This document shows, in pieces, positions 44,306 through 53,021 of a DNA stretch of 64,000 nucleotides (positions within the stretch are counted from its first letter, which is position 1; each line of letters starts with the position of its first letter). Under the pieces are notes generated by a model, which made no database searches, was not told the origin of the DNA, and saw nothing but the letters and a program-made list of their open reading frames with translations. The DNA comes from Gammaproteobacteria bacterium (GTDB taxonomy: Bacteria > Pseudomonadota > Gammaproteobacteria > Pseudomonadales > Halieaceae), in contig JAUHYL010000005.1 of NCBI GenBank assembly GCA_030426545.1, forward strand, positions 1 through 64,000, in the 5' to 3' direction. The translations under genes were made by a program, and so were the position numbers.

Positions 44306-44693
44306 GCTGCAAAAGGCCCTCACATATTTGGTTCTGTGTTTGGTGCTTGGCGGCTGCAGCATGACTTTTCAATCTAGGGACGGATACCAGACAAGAATGG
44401 GGTTTGTATGGGAGCGTAAGAAGCCTGATCTTGTAAACGGGTTTTCTTATACTGATTCTCGGTTGGCAGGGTTAGGTCTAGATTTTACAAGTGAGACTGG
44501 TGGCTTGGTCCTTGGGTATAGATCGGTCGAAACAATAACCGTGGAGAAGGATTCGCTTCTTGAAGTCGAACTGGGGCCCCAGAGTCGCGCGGTCCAGTTT
44601 TGTGTTTTTGAAAGAATTCCGGACTACGAAAGTGAGATCGTCCACTCGTCGGAAGAGTCATATTTGGATTTGTCAGCTAGTACCGAAATGTGA
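44295..44693 (+). CDS. Second island lipoprotein of unknown function
   Basis: 132 residues from ATG 44295 with signal and lipobox LVLGGC (ALTYLVLCLVLGGCSM). The mature part begins TFQSRDGYQTRMGFVWERK and has no family I recognise. It is translationally coupled to the preceding lipoprotein. Its last 70 bp overlap, on the opposite strand, the 3' end of the M15-like peptidase gene, which is unusual for a compact bacterial region. Confidence 0.65.
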   Translation: MEAKLQKALTYLVLCLVLGGCSMTFQSRDGYQTRMGFVWERKKPDLVNGFSYTDSRLAGLGLDFTSETGGLVLGYRSVETITVEKDSLLEVELGPQSRAVQFCVFERIPDYESEIVHSSEESYLDLSASTEM

Positions 44694-45157
44694 ATGTGCT
44701 TGATGTGCGGATTACTGCCTGAGTAGTCTCGCCAAGTCCATGGTGTCACAACGCTGCTAAAAATCCTCCTGTTCCAGATTACGTACTTGATTCGGGGGTC
44801 CTTTCCCGTTATCAGTGCATCTGCCAGCACCTCGCAGTTGCATCCATTGTCTGGATCATTTGTGATGTCTAATGCAGAAACGACGTTGTATTGACCGTCT
44901 CGGATGTGCGGATTGTGATCGGAGCGTCGTCGTCGGTGTGCTCGATCACCTATCCAGCCATCTGAGGCTGTGCTGCGCGCAGGGGCTGCTTGGTTCACTT
45001 GGTTGCGAAGTGTTACGAGGGATTCGGCAAGTCTTGGCGGCCGGTCACGCGAGAAAAAGCTGGACCACTGAATACCGAGCCAGCCTCTCGATGCTTCGTG
45101 GTCATCCAGGGTATTTGGTGTGAAAGCGGAAGTATCGTCCTCAAGCGTAAAAACCAT
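44624..45157 (-). CDS. M15-like (phage-type) peptidoglycan peptidase
   Basis: A 177-residue protein without a signal peptide. Residues from about 50 on match a phage-associated family: SLVTLRNQVNQAAP, RRSDHNPHI with the first metal His, SALDITND with the Asp, DPRIKYVIWNRRIFSS, WTWRDYSGSNPH and the final HIKHIHISV carrying the HxH. This SxHN...ALDI...HxHxS pattern is that of M15/VanY-type zinc peptidases. It lies in the AT-rich block beside ssrA, which suggests prophage or island ancestry. The first 45 residues are not recognised. Confidence 0.75.
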   Translation of the reverse strand: MVFTLEDDTSAFTPNTLDDHEASRGWLGIQWSSFFSRDRPPRLAESLVTLRNQVNQAAPARSTASDGWIGDRAHRRRRSDHNPHIRDGQYNVVSALDITNDPDNGCNCEVLADALITGKDPRIKYVIWNRRIFSSVVTPWTWRDYSGSNPHIKHIHISVLADKSKYDSSDEWTISLS

Positions 45158-45336
45158 ACCCTGAATCTCCTCTGTTCATGTCCGGGAACTTTGGCTTGAA
45201 TCGTGATCGAGTCCTATCAGAATAGAAGCAGAGCGCGATGAGTGCCAATTCATTCACGCGGAGAAGTATGGTTTTTTGATCGATTATCGGTCGTTTGGAG
45301 GATGCTTGCGTGTTGGCCGCAGATGCTTACTTTGGA

Positions 45337-45368
45337 AAGAAAAAGGGCCGCCACAATTGGCGACCCTT
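45337..45368 (-). terminator. Rho-independent terminator of ssrA
   Basis: On the leftward strand directly after the tmRNA 3' end: AAGGG-TC-GCCA-ATTG-TGGC-GG-CCCTT followed by TTTCTTT. The stem has an internal mismatch pair and an ATTG loop. Spacing of 5 nt from the mature CCA end fits a transcription terminator for ssrA. Confidence 0.8.
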
Positions 45369-45373
45369 CAAAT

Positions 45374-45766
45374 TGGTGGAGGCGGCGGGAATTGAACCCG
45401 CGTCCGCCAGTACTCTGCCTTCGGCTCTACATGCTTAGCTTCCGTTAATTAGTTTAACCGCACACAGCCCAACGGTCAGGACGTGGTTGGCGAGCTCCGT
45501 TGTTGATTTAGCAACCTGGCCCGGAACATACCCGGTTGCGATCCAGTTCTATATGACAGTTAGTAGCGCGGGGCTGGAACCTTGCTAAAAACCGCTAGGG
45601 CCGAAGCCACTAGATGGTGTTAAACGGACTGCTTACGCGGCCAGCTGTACACCGTAGTTGTCGTCATTGGCAACTAATCAATTACAGCTTTCGATTAACG
45701 TGATTCGCTGTCATCACGGCATGCACCTAAAGGGTTCGCAACTGTCGTCGAATCCAAATCGCCCCC
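45374..45766 (-). ncRNA. ssrA: Transfer-messenger RNA (tmRNA)
   Basis: A 393-nt one-piece tmRNA. The 5' end GGGGGCGATTTGGATTCGACG (at 45766 leftward) pairs over 7 bp with 3' CGCCTCC before ACCA, including the alanine-identity G3-U pair. The TGGATTCGACG and 3' GGTTCAATTCCCGCC T-arm are conserved. The tag frame (45671 to 45633) resumes at GCC and encodes ANDDNYGVQLAA-stop, two residues longer than the E. coli tag, ending in the LAA degron. It rescues stalled ribosomes with SmpB, whose gene is 1.6 kb away. Confidence 0.97.
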
Positions 45767-45781
45767 AATCAGTGTGCGGCT

Positions 45782-45787
45782 ATTATA
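45782..45787 (-). promoter_or_regulatory. ssrA promoter -10 element
   Basis: TATAAT on the leftward strand, 15 nt before the mature tmRNA 5' end, which leaves room for a short RNase P-processed leader. The -35 region is poor (GGGGCT or similar). Confidence 0.5.
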
Positions 45788-45836
45788 GCCCATTTGAGTA
45801 CAAATAGCCCCCTGTGGGGCCTGTTCAACCACCTAC

Positions 45837-45867
45837 TTGAGTCTATGGGTGGTTCCGGAGCTATAAT
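45837..45867 (+). promoter_or_regulatory. Putative promoter of the DUF481 gene
   Basis: TTGAGT and a perfect TATAAT separated by 19 bp, with the -10 box 30 bp before the ATG at 45897. The spacer is slightly long. Confidence 0.5.
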
Positions 45868-45896
45868 GCCGCCGCATACGGATGTGGAGGCAGTTA

Positions 45897-46919
45897 ATGA
45901 TGAATTCAAGGGGTTGGTTTTTGGGGCTGGCATTGTCGCTGGCTGCGGCAGGCGTACAGGCCGATAAACTGGTAATGAAGAATGGCTCTGTGCTGATCGG
46001 CACGCTGGTCAGCGCTGACGAAAGCAAGGTGGTGTTCAATACGCCCTTTGCCGGCGATATCACGGTGGAGCAGTTCAATATCAAGAACATTGTCACGGAG
46101 GGCGAGGTAGACCTGCTGCTCAAGGATGGCTCCCTGTACCGCGGCAAGCAGATTGTCACCGAGGATGATCGCCTGTTTGTGCTCCAGGGGGAGGACAAGG
46201 CGGTGGAATTCGTGGTGCCTGATATTGATATGGTGAATCCGGAGCCCTGGCGTATTGGTGAGGGTTATAACTGGTTTGGCCAGTTCAACTTCTCCATGGA
46301 ATCTGAGCGCGGCAACTCCGATACGGACGAGTTGGATACCGATCTGGAGAGTATCTGGCGCAGCATGCTCGACCGCTACACGGTGCGCGGCAACTGGGAA
46401 GTGGACGAGGCCAACAACGAGCGCAACAAGTACAGCTGGATGCTGCACGGCAAGTACGACCGCTTCAGCGGTGACGATCCCGATAACTATTGGGGCGCCC
46501 AGATCCGGTTCGATCACGACGAATTCCAGGATCTGGACCTCAGAACCTCCATCGGTCCCTACGTGGGTCGCGAGTTCATTGACAGGCCGCGCCTGCGGGT
46601 GCATGCCGAAATCGGTTTTGCCTACGTCGATGAGCAGTTCGACGTCGCCGAAGACAACGACTACTGGGGCGCCACCTGGGAGGCCCGGATGAAGTCAGAG
46701 CCCTTCTGGGGCCTTGAGTTCTACGTCAACCAGGACGGTGTTGTGGATGTTACCGACGCGAGCCAGCTCATCGTCAACACCACGCTCGGCGTGCACCTGC
46801 CGACGGTACTGGGCATTACCACCTCGGCCGAGGCGGTATATGAGTATGACGGTGGCGCGGTTGAGGGCGTGGACGATACCGACGAAACCTATCGCTTCAA
46901 GGTCGGCTACCACTGGTAA
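45897..46919 (+). CDS. DUF481 outer-membrane protein
   Basis: 340 residues from ATG 45897 (GGAGG site 8 bases upstream). The signal peptide is WFLGLALSLAAAGVQA. The next 90 residues carry DKLVMKNGSVLIGTLVSAD and LLLKDGSLYRGK, two LSm-like beta repeats common at the N-terminus of DUF481 proteins. The rest is an outer-membrane barrel (FNFSMESERGNSDTDELD, YWGAQIRFDHDEF) ending in Trp (FKVGYHW). Salt-induced YdiY is the nearest known relative. It is a single gene, divergent from ssrA. Confidence 0.9.
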   Translation: MMNSRGWFLGLALSLAAAGVQADKLVMKNGSVLIGTLVSADESKVVFNTPFAGDITVEQFNIKNIVTEGEVDLLLKDGSLYRGKQIVTEDDRLFVLQGEDKAVEFVVPDIDMVNPEPWRIGEGYNWFGQFNFSMESERGNSDTDELDTDLESIWRSMLDRYTVRGNWEVDEANNERNKYSWMLHGKYDRFSGDDPDNYWGAQIRFDHDEFQDLDLRTSIGPYVGREFIDRPRLRVHAEIGFAYVDEQFDVAEDNDYWGATWEARMKSEPFWGLEFYVNQDGVVDVTDASQLIVNTTLGVHLPTVLGITTSAEAVYEYDGGAVEGVDDTDETYRFKVGYHW

Positions 46920-47340
46920 GTGTTGCCGGGCGGCGGATCGCCGCTGCGGCGCGCGCCGGGTAGGGTACGTTTACCGGCCAAGGTTGTAGGCGCGCACAGT
47001 TAAAAGCCGCAGCCGAGGAGCAGACACTCTTCGAATGCGGCTCAAAGGCAGGAGCCTCGGTGAGGGTGGCCGCGTGGCCGTGCCCTCACCTGGCACTTTC
47101 CTCGATGGGAAAGTCATGCGGTTTTCACCGTATTACATGTGGACACCGGGGCGCCTTGGTCGGCACCTTGGGCAGGGTCGGGCGGCCCGCTGTCCACAGT
47201 TATTAATATGGTCCTTCGCGGTCGGCTCTGCAACGGGGTTCTTAGACCGAGTGTTTCTATTGGGCGATTTCTTAAGAAGGGGTGCCGTTAACGGCGCGGG
47301 TCGAGGCGTGTGCGAGGGCCCCTAGGGCTATTGGTAAGTC
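46920..47340. other. 421-bp intergenic region with GC-rich inverted repeats
   Basis: The gap lies between convergent DUF481 and smpB. It holds an 8-bp inverted repeat GGTGAGGG / CCCTCACC (47059-47066 with 47083-47090) with a GC-rich loop, and a palindrome GCCGTTAACGGC (47284-47295). The short frames here show no protein character. It may contain a small RNA or termination structures; neither can be shown. Confidence 0.4.
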
Positions 47341-47823
47341 TTATTGCTTTACGTTCTCGCGCACAATGCGCTGCTTCTGGCGATTCCAGTCGCGCTCTTT
47401 CTGCGTATCGCGCTTGTCGTGGGCCTTCTTGCCCGACGCCAGGGCGATGTTTGCCTTGACCAGGTGTCCCTTCCAGTGAAGTTGCGTGCACACGCAGGTT
47501 TGCCCCTTCTGCGAGGTGGCGGCGAGTATCTTGGCCAGTTCCTTGCGGTGCAGCAGCAGCTTGCGGGTGCGCGTGGGGTCGGTCACGAAGTGGGTAGAGG
47601 CGGTCTCCAGCGGGTGAATCGTGGCGCCCAGCAGCCACGCCTCGCCGTCCTTCATCAGCACGTAGGAATCGGCCAGGTCGACCTTGCCCTGGCGCAGGCT
47701 TTTCACTTCCCAGCCGAGCAGGGAGACGCCCGCTTCAAAACGTTCCAGCAGTTCATAGTCGAACGTCGCACGCTTGTTGCGCGCGATCACGTTGTCCGGC
47801 ACCTTGTGTTTCTTTTTCGCCAT
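47341..47823 (-). CDS. smpB: SsrA-binding protein SmpB
   Basis: 160 residues from ATG 47823 ([20 protein letters not shown]); the frame is open upstream but the family start is here. Conserved motifs: [32 protein letters not shown]-type core, then [23 protein letters not shown] and a basic C-terminal tail ([19 protein letters not shown]) that enters the ribosomal A-site. It binds tmRNA and delivers it to stalled ribosomes; ssrA lies 1.6 kb to the left. Confidence 0.98.
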   Translation of the reverse strand: MAKKKHKVPDNVIARNKRATFDYELLERFEAGVSLLGWEVKSLRQGKVDLADSYVLMKDGEAWLLGATIHPLETASTHFVTDPTRTRKLLLHRKELAKILAATSQKGQTCVCTQLHWKGHLVKANIALASGKKAHDKRDTQKERDWNRQKQRIVRENVKQ

Positions 47824-47963
47824 GGCGCGCATTATACGGATAACGTCGGCGCATTCGCCCGGCCGCAGCGTGAATCTTTCCCTTTTCAGCCCCGGGGGCC
47901 TGCGGCACTCTGAGGCACTGAAACCATCGCGCAGACCCGGTGTGCGTGACAATCGATAATAAA

Positions 47964-49370
47964 ATGCGAAACAGCGATGCAGCAGAAGGCCCAGTCCCTT
48001 TGGCAGTGAGTGAACCGGTCATCACCGGCTGGCGCAGTCGTACGACGTTTGTGCTGGCCCTGTCGGCCTCCGCGGTTGGCCTGGGCAACCTGTGGCGCTT
48101 TTCCTATCTCAGCGGCGAGTACGGCGGGGCGCCTTTCGTCATCACCTATATCGCCTGCCTGTTTTTTATCGCGGTGCCACTGCTATTGGCGGAGGTCGTG
48201 CTGGGCACGCATGGCCGCGCCGGCCCGCTGGCGGCCATTCAGCACGCGTGTGACCGCTCCTTGCTGTCGCGTGGCTGGGTGGGAGTGGGTGTGCTCGCCT
48301 GCTTTGCCGGCTTCCTGATCCTGGCGCTGTACTTCACCGTGGCCGGCTGGTCGCTGGCCTACGCCAACGCCATGTACAGCGGCCTGTTCTCCGCCGCACC
48401 CGCCTCGGTAGTCGGCAGCTGGTTCGCTGAGTTTCTCGAGGACCCGGTGCAGCAGGTGTACTGGATGAGCCTGTTCGCCCTGCTGACCTGGGCTGTCGTG
48501 GTGCTCGGCGTGCAGCGCGGCATTGGCCTGGCGGTGTGGCTGGTAGTGCCGGCGTTGCTGGCCATGCTGGGCTTTTTGATCAAGTTCGGCATCGATAACG
48601 GCGACATGCCGGCGGCGCAGGCCTTTTTGTTCAATGTGCGCTGGGTGGATTTCAACGCCACGTCCGCGCTCGCGGCCTTGGGCCATGCGTTCTACACACT
48701 GGGGGTGGGCGTGGCCACCGGCATCTGTTTCGGTGCCTACGCGCCGCAGCGCATTCCTGTTGGGCGCTCTGTCATGGCGGTGGCGGTGTTTGACGTGGTG
48801 ATAGCGCTGTTTGCCGGGCTGGCGGTTTTCCCGGTGGTGTTTGCCAACAACGTGGAGCCCGATTTTGGGCCGGGCCTGCTGTTCGTCAGCGTGCCCTACG
48901 CCTTTGGCAACATGATTCACGGCGAACTGTTCGGCGCGGTGTTTTTTCTGCTGGTTGTGGTCGCCGCGCTGGGCACGGCGGTTGCCCTGATGGAGCCGAT
49001 CGTGGCCTCACTGATGCAGATCAGCCACGTGGAGCGCATCACCGCGTCCTTACTGGTGGCCTGGGCCGGCTGGCTGCTGGCGGTGGGGGCGATCGCGTCG
49101 GTGGCCTCGGTGGAATCGCCCTCCTGGTATGGAAATAGGAACCTGTTTGAGTTTTTGGATTTCGCCAGTGCGGAGCTGCTTCTGCCTCTGGTATCGTTGT
49201 TGATTGCGCTGTTCGTGGGCTGGCGTTTGCGCCCTGAAATCCTGCAGCGCGAGCTTTACCGGGAGTCCAGGTTGTTCTTTTTGTTATGGCGTTTTTCTCT
49301 GCGATATGTGGTGCCGCTGGCGGTGGGTCTCCTGCTGCTGGCACCGCTGTTGTCAAAGGACGGGTTGTGA
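47964..49370 (+). CDS. NSS-family sodium-dependent symporter
   Basis: 468 residues from ATG 47964; GTG 47940 would add 8 residues. The first helix [25 protein letters not shown] is the diagnostic NSS sodium and substrate motif, and about eleven to twelve transmembrane helices follow. This group (bacterial LeuT/MhsT relatives) imports amino acids or amines with sodium. The substrate is unknown. It sits between smpB and ratA, which are usually neighbours in gammaproteobacteria, so it looks like an insertion into a conserved order. Confidence 0.93.
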   Translation: MRNSDAAEGPVPLAVSEPVITGWRSRTTFVLALSASAVGLGNLWRFSYLSGEYGGAPFVITYIACLFFIAVPLLLAEVVLGTHGRAGPLAAIQHACDRSLLSRGWVGVGVLACFAGFLILALYFTVAGWSLAYANAMYSGLFSAAPASVVGSWFAEFLEDPVQQVYWMSLFALLTWAVVVLGVQRGIGLAVWLVVPALLAMLGFLIKFGIDNGDMPAAQAFLFNVRWVDFNATSALAALGHAFYTLGVGVATGICFGAYAPQRIPVGRSVMAVAVFDVVIALFAGLAVFPVVFANNVEPDFGPGLLFVSVPYAFGNMIHGELFGAVFFLLVVVAALGTAVALMEPIVASLMQISHVERITASLLVAWAGWLLAVGAIASVASVESPSWYGNRNLFEFLDFASAELLLPLVSLLIALFVGWRLRPEILQRELYRESRLFFLLWRFSLRYVVPLAVGLLLLAPLLSKDGL

Positions 49371-49398
49371 TCATGCCGCACATCGGCGGTGTAGCAGC

Positions 49399-49830
49399 AT
49401 GACCGTGATAGACCGCAGCGCGCTGCTGCCGTTTGCCGCGCAACAGCTGTTTGAACTGGTGAACGATATCGAAGCCTATCCGGCCTACATGGACGGCTGT
49501 GTCGGTGCCAGCGTGTTGTCGCGTTCCGGCAATGTGCTGGAGGCGCGCCTGGACCTGGCCCGCGGCGGCATCAGCCAGAGTTTCAGCACGCGCAACGTCC
49601 TGTTCGCGCCGAGTGAGATCACGCTGGAGTTGCTCGACGGTCCCTTCGAGTACCTGCGCGGGCGCTGGGAATTTCGCGCGCTGGACGAGGCAGCGTGTAA
49701 AATGAGCCTGAACCTGGAATTCAGCATGAACAGCTCGGTGTTGGGCGCCGCTGCCGGCAAGCTGTTCGACAGGGTAACGAACAATCTCGTCGACGCCGTG
49801 GGCCGGCGCGCCGCAGATTTATACGGATAA
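49399..49830 (+). CDS. ratA: RatA/Coq10 START-like family protein
   Basis: 143 residues from ATG 49399; the frame extends further upstream but inside the transporter gene. The polyketide cyclase/START-like motif is clear: LPFAAQQLFELVNDIEAYPAYMDGC, later GPFEYLRGRWEF and SVLGAAAGKLFDRVTNNLVDA. In E. coli the homologue RatA binds 50S subunits and was described as a toxin; related Coq10 proteins bind ubiquinone. The next gene, rnfH, follows after 3 bp, the conserved pairing. Confidence 0.93.
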   Translation: MTVIDRSALLPFAAQQLFELVNDIEAYPAYMDGCVGASVLSRSGNVLEARLDLARGGISQSFSTRNVLFAPSEITLELLDGPFEYLRGRWEFRALDEAACKMSLNLEFSMNSSVLGAAAGKLFDRVTNNLVDAVGRRAADLYG

Positions 49831-49833
49831 GCA

Positions 49834-50157
49834 ATGAGCGATCAACAGCTAATCAGTGTCGAGGTGGCCTACGCGCTGCCGCACAAACAGGTGATCCGCG
49901 AAGTGGACGTTGCCGCCGGTACCTCCGCGCTGGAAGCGGCGCGCCTGTCGGGCATCAGTGAGCAGTTCGAGGGCATTGACCTGGATAACGCCAAGCTGGG
50001 CATCTTTGGCAAGGTGGTGTCCCCTTCGCAGGTGTTGCAGGCGGGCGACCGGGTGGAAGTCTATCGGCCGCTGATCGCTGATCCGAAGGAAGTACGGCGC
50101 GAGCGCGCGGCACGGGCTAAAGAGCGGCGGGCCAAGGAGAAGGACGAGGCGTCCTAG
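49834..50157 (+). CDS. rnfH: RnfH family protein (RatB)
   Basis: A 107-residue ubiquitin-like (beta-grasp) protein: ISVEVAYALPHKQVIREVDV, SGISEQFEGIDLDNAKLGIFGK and GDRVEVYRPLIADPKEVRRERA are the family signature, with a charged C-terminal tail. The function is not settled. It is adjacent to ratA as in most gammaproteobacteria, though no rnf genes are nearby. Confidence 0.95.
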   Translation: MSDQQLISVEVAYALPHKQVIREVDVAAGTSALEAARLSGISEQFEGIDLDNAKLGIFGKVVSPSQVLQAGDRVEVYRPLIADPKEVRRERAARAKERRAKEKDEAS

Positions 50158-50201
50158 CGTTCTAACGGTTTTCGGATGCAGCCTGGCGGCTGCCGGCGGG
50201 G

Positions 50202-50630
50202 CTACTCGTCGTCTTCGTAGCCTTCATCGTCTTCATCTTCGTCGTCCGTTGACGCAGACGCGGGTTCAGGTGCCGGTGCGCTAGCGCTTTGCCAGGCCGG
50301 CGGCAGGTAGTCGCCCTTAACCTCAGCCAGGCTGTCTCCCTCGAAGATCACCGACAGGTGCGCCTCGCTGAGCACATCCTGCCCGTTGCGCTTCACGTAG
50401 GGGTAATCCCAGCGATTCTGGTTGAACGGGTCCTCGATCAGCGGTGTGCCGAGGATAAAGCGCACCTGGCGGCGGCTCATGCCGGGTTTCAGCTGATCTG
50501 CCAGCTCCTGCGTGACGATGTTGCCCTGCTCCACGTCAATCTTGTACACACCCGGGAAGCCGACGAAGCCGCAGGCGCCCAGGGCGCTGGTGCACAGGGC
50601 GACGAACAGGGTGACAAGGGCAAGGCGCAT
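50202..50630 (-). CDS. bamE: Outer membrane assembly lipoprotein BamE
   Basis: 142 residues from ATG 50630. Lipobox LGAC precedes GFVGFPGVYKIDVEQGN, and KPGMSRRQVRFILGTPLIEDPF with NRWDYPYV is the SmpA/OmlA core. The C-terminus carries an extra acidic tail (STDDEDEDDEGYEDDE) that standard BamE lacks. It is a subunit of the Bam complex that inserts beta-barrels, of which this window encodes several. It is divergent from fur, the usual arrangement. Confidence 0.96.
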   Translation of the reverse strand: MRLALVTLFVALCTSALGACGFVGFPGVYKIDVEQGNIVTQELADQLKPGMSRRQVRFILGTPLIEDPFNQNRWDYPYVKRNGQDVLSEAHLSVIFEGDSLAEVKGDYLPPAWQSASAPAPEPASASTDDEDEDDEGYEDDE

Positions 50631-50702
50631 GGGCAAAACTTCCACTTCGTTTGCAGGGGTGGCATCATACCGCTACTGCATTGCACAGAGAAGCCCCGGC
50701 CT

Positions 50703-51116
50703 ATGGCTGAGCACAATCAGGAATTGCGTAAGGCCGGGCTGAAGGTCACGCTGCCGCGCGTCAAGATCCTGCAGATTCTCGAGTCCAACAAGGACGGGCA
50801 GCAGCACATGAGCGCGGAGGAGGTCTACGACGCCCTGCGCGATGCCGGCGAGGAAGTGGGCCTGGCCACTGTCTACCGTGTGCTCACCCAGTTTGAGAGC
50901 GCCAAGCTGGTGATCCGTCATTACTTCGAGGGCGGGCACTCGGTGTTCGAATTGGCCAAGGGCGAACACCATGACCACATGATTTGTGAGTCTACCGGTG
51001 AGGTGATCGAGTTTACCGACGCGGTGATCGAGCAGCGCCAGCACGAAATCGCCAGGGAACACGGCTACGAGCTGATTGATCACTCGCTGGTGCTGTACGT
51101 CCGCAAAAAGCAGTAG
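50703..51116 (+). CDS. fur: Ferric uptake regulator Fur
   Basis: 137 residues from ATG 50703 (MAEHNQELRKAGLKVTLPRV); the longer open frame extends through the bamE region and is not used. The winged helix (ILQILE, HMSAEEVYDAL, VGLATVYRVLTQFE) and metal-binding FELAKGEHHDHMICE are present. The second Cys of the usual CxxC is absent (CEST instead of CxxC), as I recall in Pseudomonas Fur, so structural zinc binding by that pair is unlikely. It represses iron uptake genes. Confidence 0.97.
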   Translation: MAEHNQELRKAGLKVTLPRVKILQILESNKDGQQHMSAEEVYDALRDAGEEVGLATVYRVLTQFESAKLVIRHYFEGGHSVFELAKGEHHDHMICESTGEVIEFTDAVIEQRQHEIAREHGYELIDHSLVLYVRKKQ

Positions 51117-51194
51117 GCTCACTGGCCGGTCGGCAAGCGGTTCACGGTTTAGCCGACACAATCCCCAATCAATCGTTACCGCTGTGTGTGCGGC

Positions 51195-52847
51195 CTAGGA
51201 GCCGGTCAGCATTTCGCGCGCGTGGGCGAGGGTCTGCTCGGTGATTTTTACGCCGCCCAGCATGCGCGCAATCTCGTTGACCTTCGCCTCTTCGTCCAGC
51301 TGGCTCATGCTGGTTTCCACCGACGATTTGCTGCTGCTCTTTTCCACCTGCAGGTGTTGATGGCCCTGCGCGGCCACCTGCGGCAGGTGGGTAACGCACA
51401 GTACCTGCGTTTTACCCGCCAGTTCGCGCAACAGTTTGCCCACCACTTCCGCCACCGCGCCACCGATACCCACATCCACCTCGTCGAAGACCATGCTGGG
51501 CACCGTCGCCGTGTTGGCCGTTACCACCTGTATCGCGAGGCTGATACGCGAGAGTTCACCGCCGGAGGCGATTTTCCCCAGCGCCTGCGGAGGCGCCCCG
51601 GGGTTGGTACTGATGAGAAACTCGGTTTCTTCCAGGCCATGCGGGTGCGGGTTGCTGTTATCGCTGGGCGTGAGCACCACATCGAGCACACATTGCCCCA
51701 TGGCGAGTGAGGCGAGTATTTTGGACGCCGCCTTCACCAGTTTTTTCGCCGCGCTGCGGCGCTGTTTGCCGAGTTTTTTCGCCAGCTGCTGGTACTGGTC
51801 TTCCAGCGCACTCATCTCGGCTTCAATCTCTGTGATGCGCTGGCTGCCGCTTTCCAGGCTGCGCTTTTCCTCGCCCAGTTCCGCGTGTAACTCCACCAGC
51901 CGTTCGGGCATCACCTTGTGCTTGCGGGCCACGTCGTAGATGGCTTCCAGTCGGCTTTGCACCTGCTGCAGGCGCTCAGGGTCTACCTCCACACTGTCGA
52001 GGTGGTGTTGAATCTCGCTGCGGGCTTCACTGAGTTGGATGGCGGCGGAATCGAGCAGCTCGCGGGCATCCTTCGCGGCAGCCGTGGCGTGAATGTCACT
52101 GTTCAGCAGGTGCAGCGCCTGGCGCAGCCCGCTTTCCTGGCTCTCGCACAGGGTCAGCGCCTCGTGGGCGCTGTGCAGGATGGTATCGGCGTTGGCCAGC
52201 AGTTTCTGCTCATCTTCCAGGCTGGCCAGTTCCCCGGCAGCCAGCGCCAGTGTGTCCAATTCGTCAATCTGGTAGCTCAGTAGCTGCAACTGCGCGGCGC
52301 GCTCGTCGCCGGAGCCGGCCAGCAGTTCCAGTTCGCGCTGCTTGCGCAGCCAGTCGGAGGCGCACTGCTCCACCTCGCGCGCCAGGGGCAGGTGGCCCGC
52401 GTAGGCGTCCAGCAATTCGCGCTGCACGGGTTTGCGCAACAGCGACTGGTGCGCATGCTGGCTGTGGATGTCGATGAGCAGGGCGCCCAGCTCGGCGCAA
52501 TCCTGCAGCGTTGACGCGCTGCCATTGATATAGGCGCGGCTGCGGCCCTCGGTGGTGACTACCCGGCGCAGCAGTACCTCGTCACCCGTATGCAGATCGC
52601 GCTCGGCGAGCCAGCTGCTGGCCTGGGGGATGGAAGCGATGTCGAAACTGGCGACGATTTCAGCCCGTTCACAACCCGGACGCACGGCCTTAGGGTCGGC
52701 GCGGTCACCCAGGCACAGGCCCAGGGCATCGAGCATGATTGACTTGCCGGCGCCGGTCTCGCCGGTGATTACCGTCATGCCGTTGGCAAACTCCATGTCC
52801 AGCGAGGTGACGATGGTGTAATTGCTGATAGTGATCTGGCTGAGCAT
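51195..52847 (-). CDS. recN: DNA repair protein RecN
   Basis: 550 residues from ATG 52847 (MLSQITISNYTIV). Walker A is GETGAGKSI, a long coiled coil fills the middle, and the C-terminal ATPase half has IASGGELSRISLAIQV (signature) and VFDEVDVGIGG (Walker B). This SMC-like protein acts at double-strand breaks. It is divergent from hrcA across 174 bp; no clear LexA box was found in that gap. Confidence 0.97.
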   Translation of the reverse strand: MLSQITISNYTIVTSLDMEFANGMTVITGETGAGKSIMLDALGLCLGDRADPKAVRPGCERAEIVASFDIASIPQASSWLAERDLHTGDEVLLRRVVTTEGRSRAYINGSASTLQDCAELGALLIDIHSQHAHQSLLRKPVQRELLDAYAGHLPLAREVEQCASDWLRKQRELELLAGSGDERAAQLQLLSYQIDELDTLALAAGELASLEDEQKLLANADTILHSAHEALTLCESQESGLRQALHLLNSDIHATAAAKDARELLDSAAIQLSEARSEIQHHLDSVEVDPERLQQVQSRLEAIYDVARKHKVMPERLVELHAELGEEKRSLESGSQRITEIEAEMSALEDQYQQLAKKLGKQRRSAAKKLVKAASKILASLAMGQCVLDVVLTPSDNSNPHPHGLEETEFLISTNPGAPPQALGKIASGGELSRISLAIQVVTANTATVPSMVFDEVDVGIGGAVAEVVGKLLRELAGKTQVLCVTHLPQVAAQGHQHLQVEKSSSKSSVETSMSQLDEEAKVNEIARMLGGVKITEQTLAHAREMLTGS

Positions 52848-53021
52848 GGCTGGCCGCGCCCCTCTGCGCGCCCGTTGGCGCGCTTGTGTGGATAGCCACG
52901 TTATACCCCACTTTCCGTCGCGCATAAACGCCAGCGGCGCGGCGGGCACACGCGCGTGAATCAATTTTGTGATTTCAGAACGCTGTGATAAAAACAGGGT
53001 TGGTTTTCAGGCTGACACGAA

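Noticed and set aside
45242-45448. 68-codon frame running into ssrA
   Set aside because: It lies across the terminator and 3' end of tmRNA.
47035-47325. 96-codon frame in the DUF481-smpB gap
   Set aside because: Low-complexity Gly/Arg composition, crosses the inverted repeats, and has no recognisable protein character.
49399-50157. ratA-rnfH as an active toxin-antitoxin pair
   Set aside because: The pair is a conserved housekeeping arrangement; antitoxin activity of RnfH is not supported by anything in the sequence.
52983-52997. CTGT-N7-ACAG near hrcA/recN resembling a LexA box
   Set aside because: The LexA consensus needs CTGT-N8-ACAG; spacing is one base short, and the site is nearer hrcA than recN.
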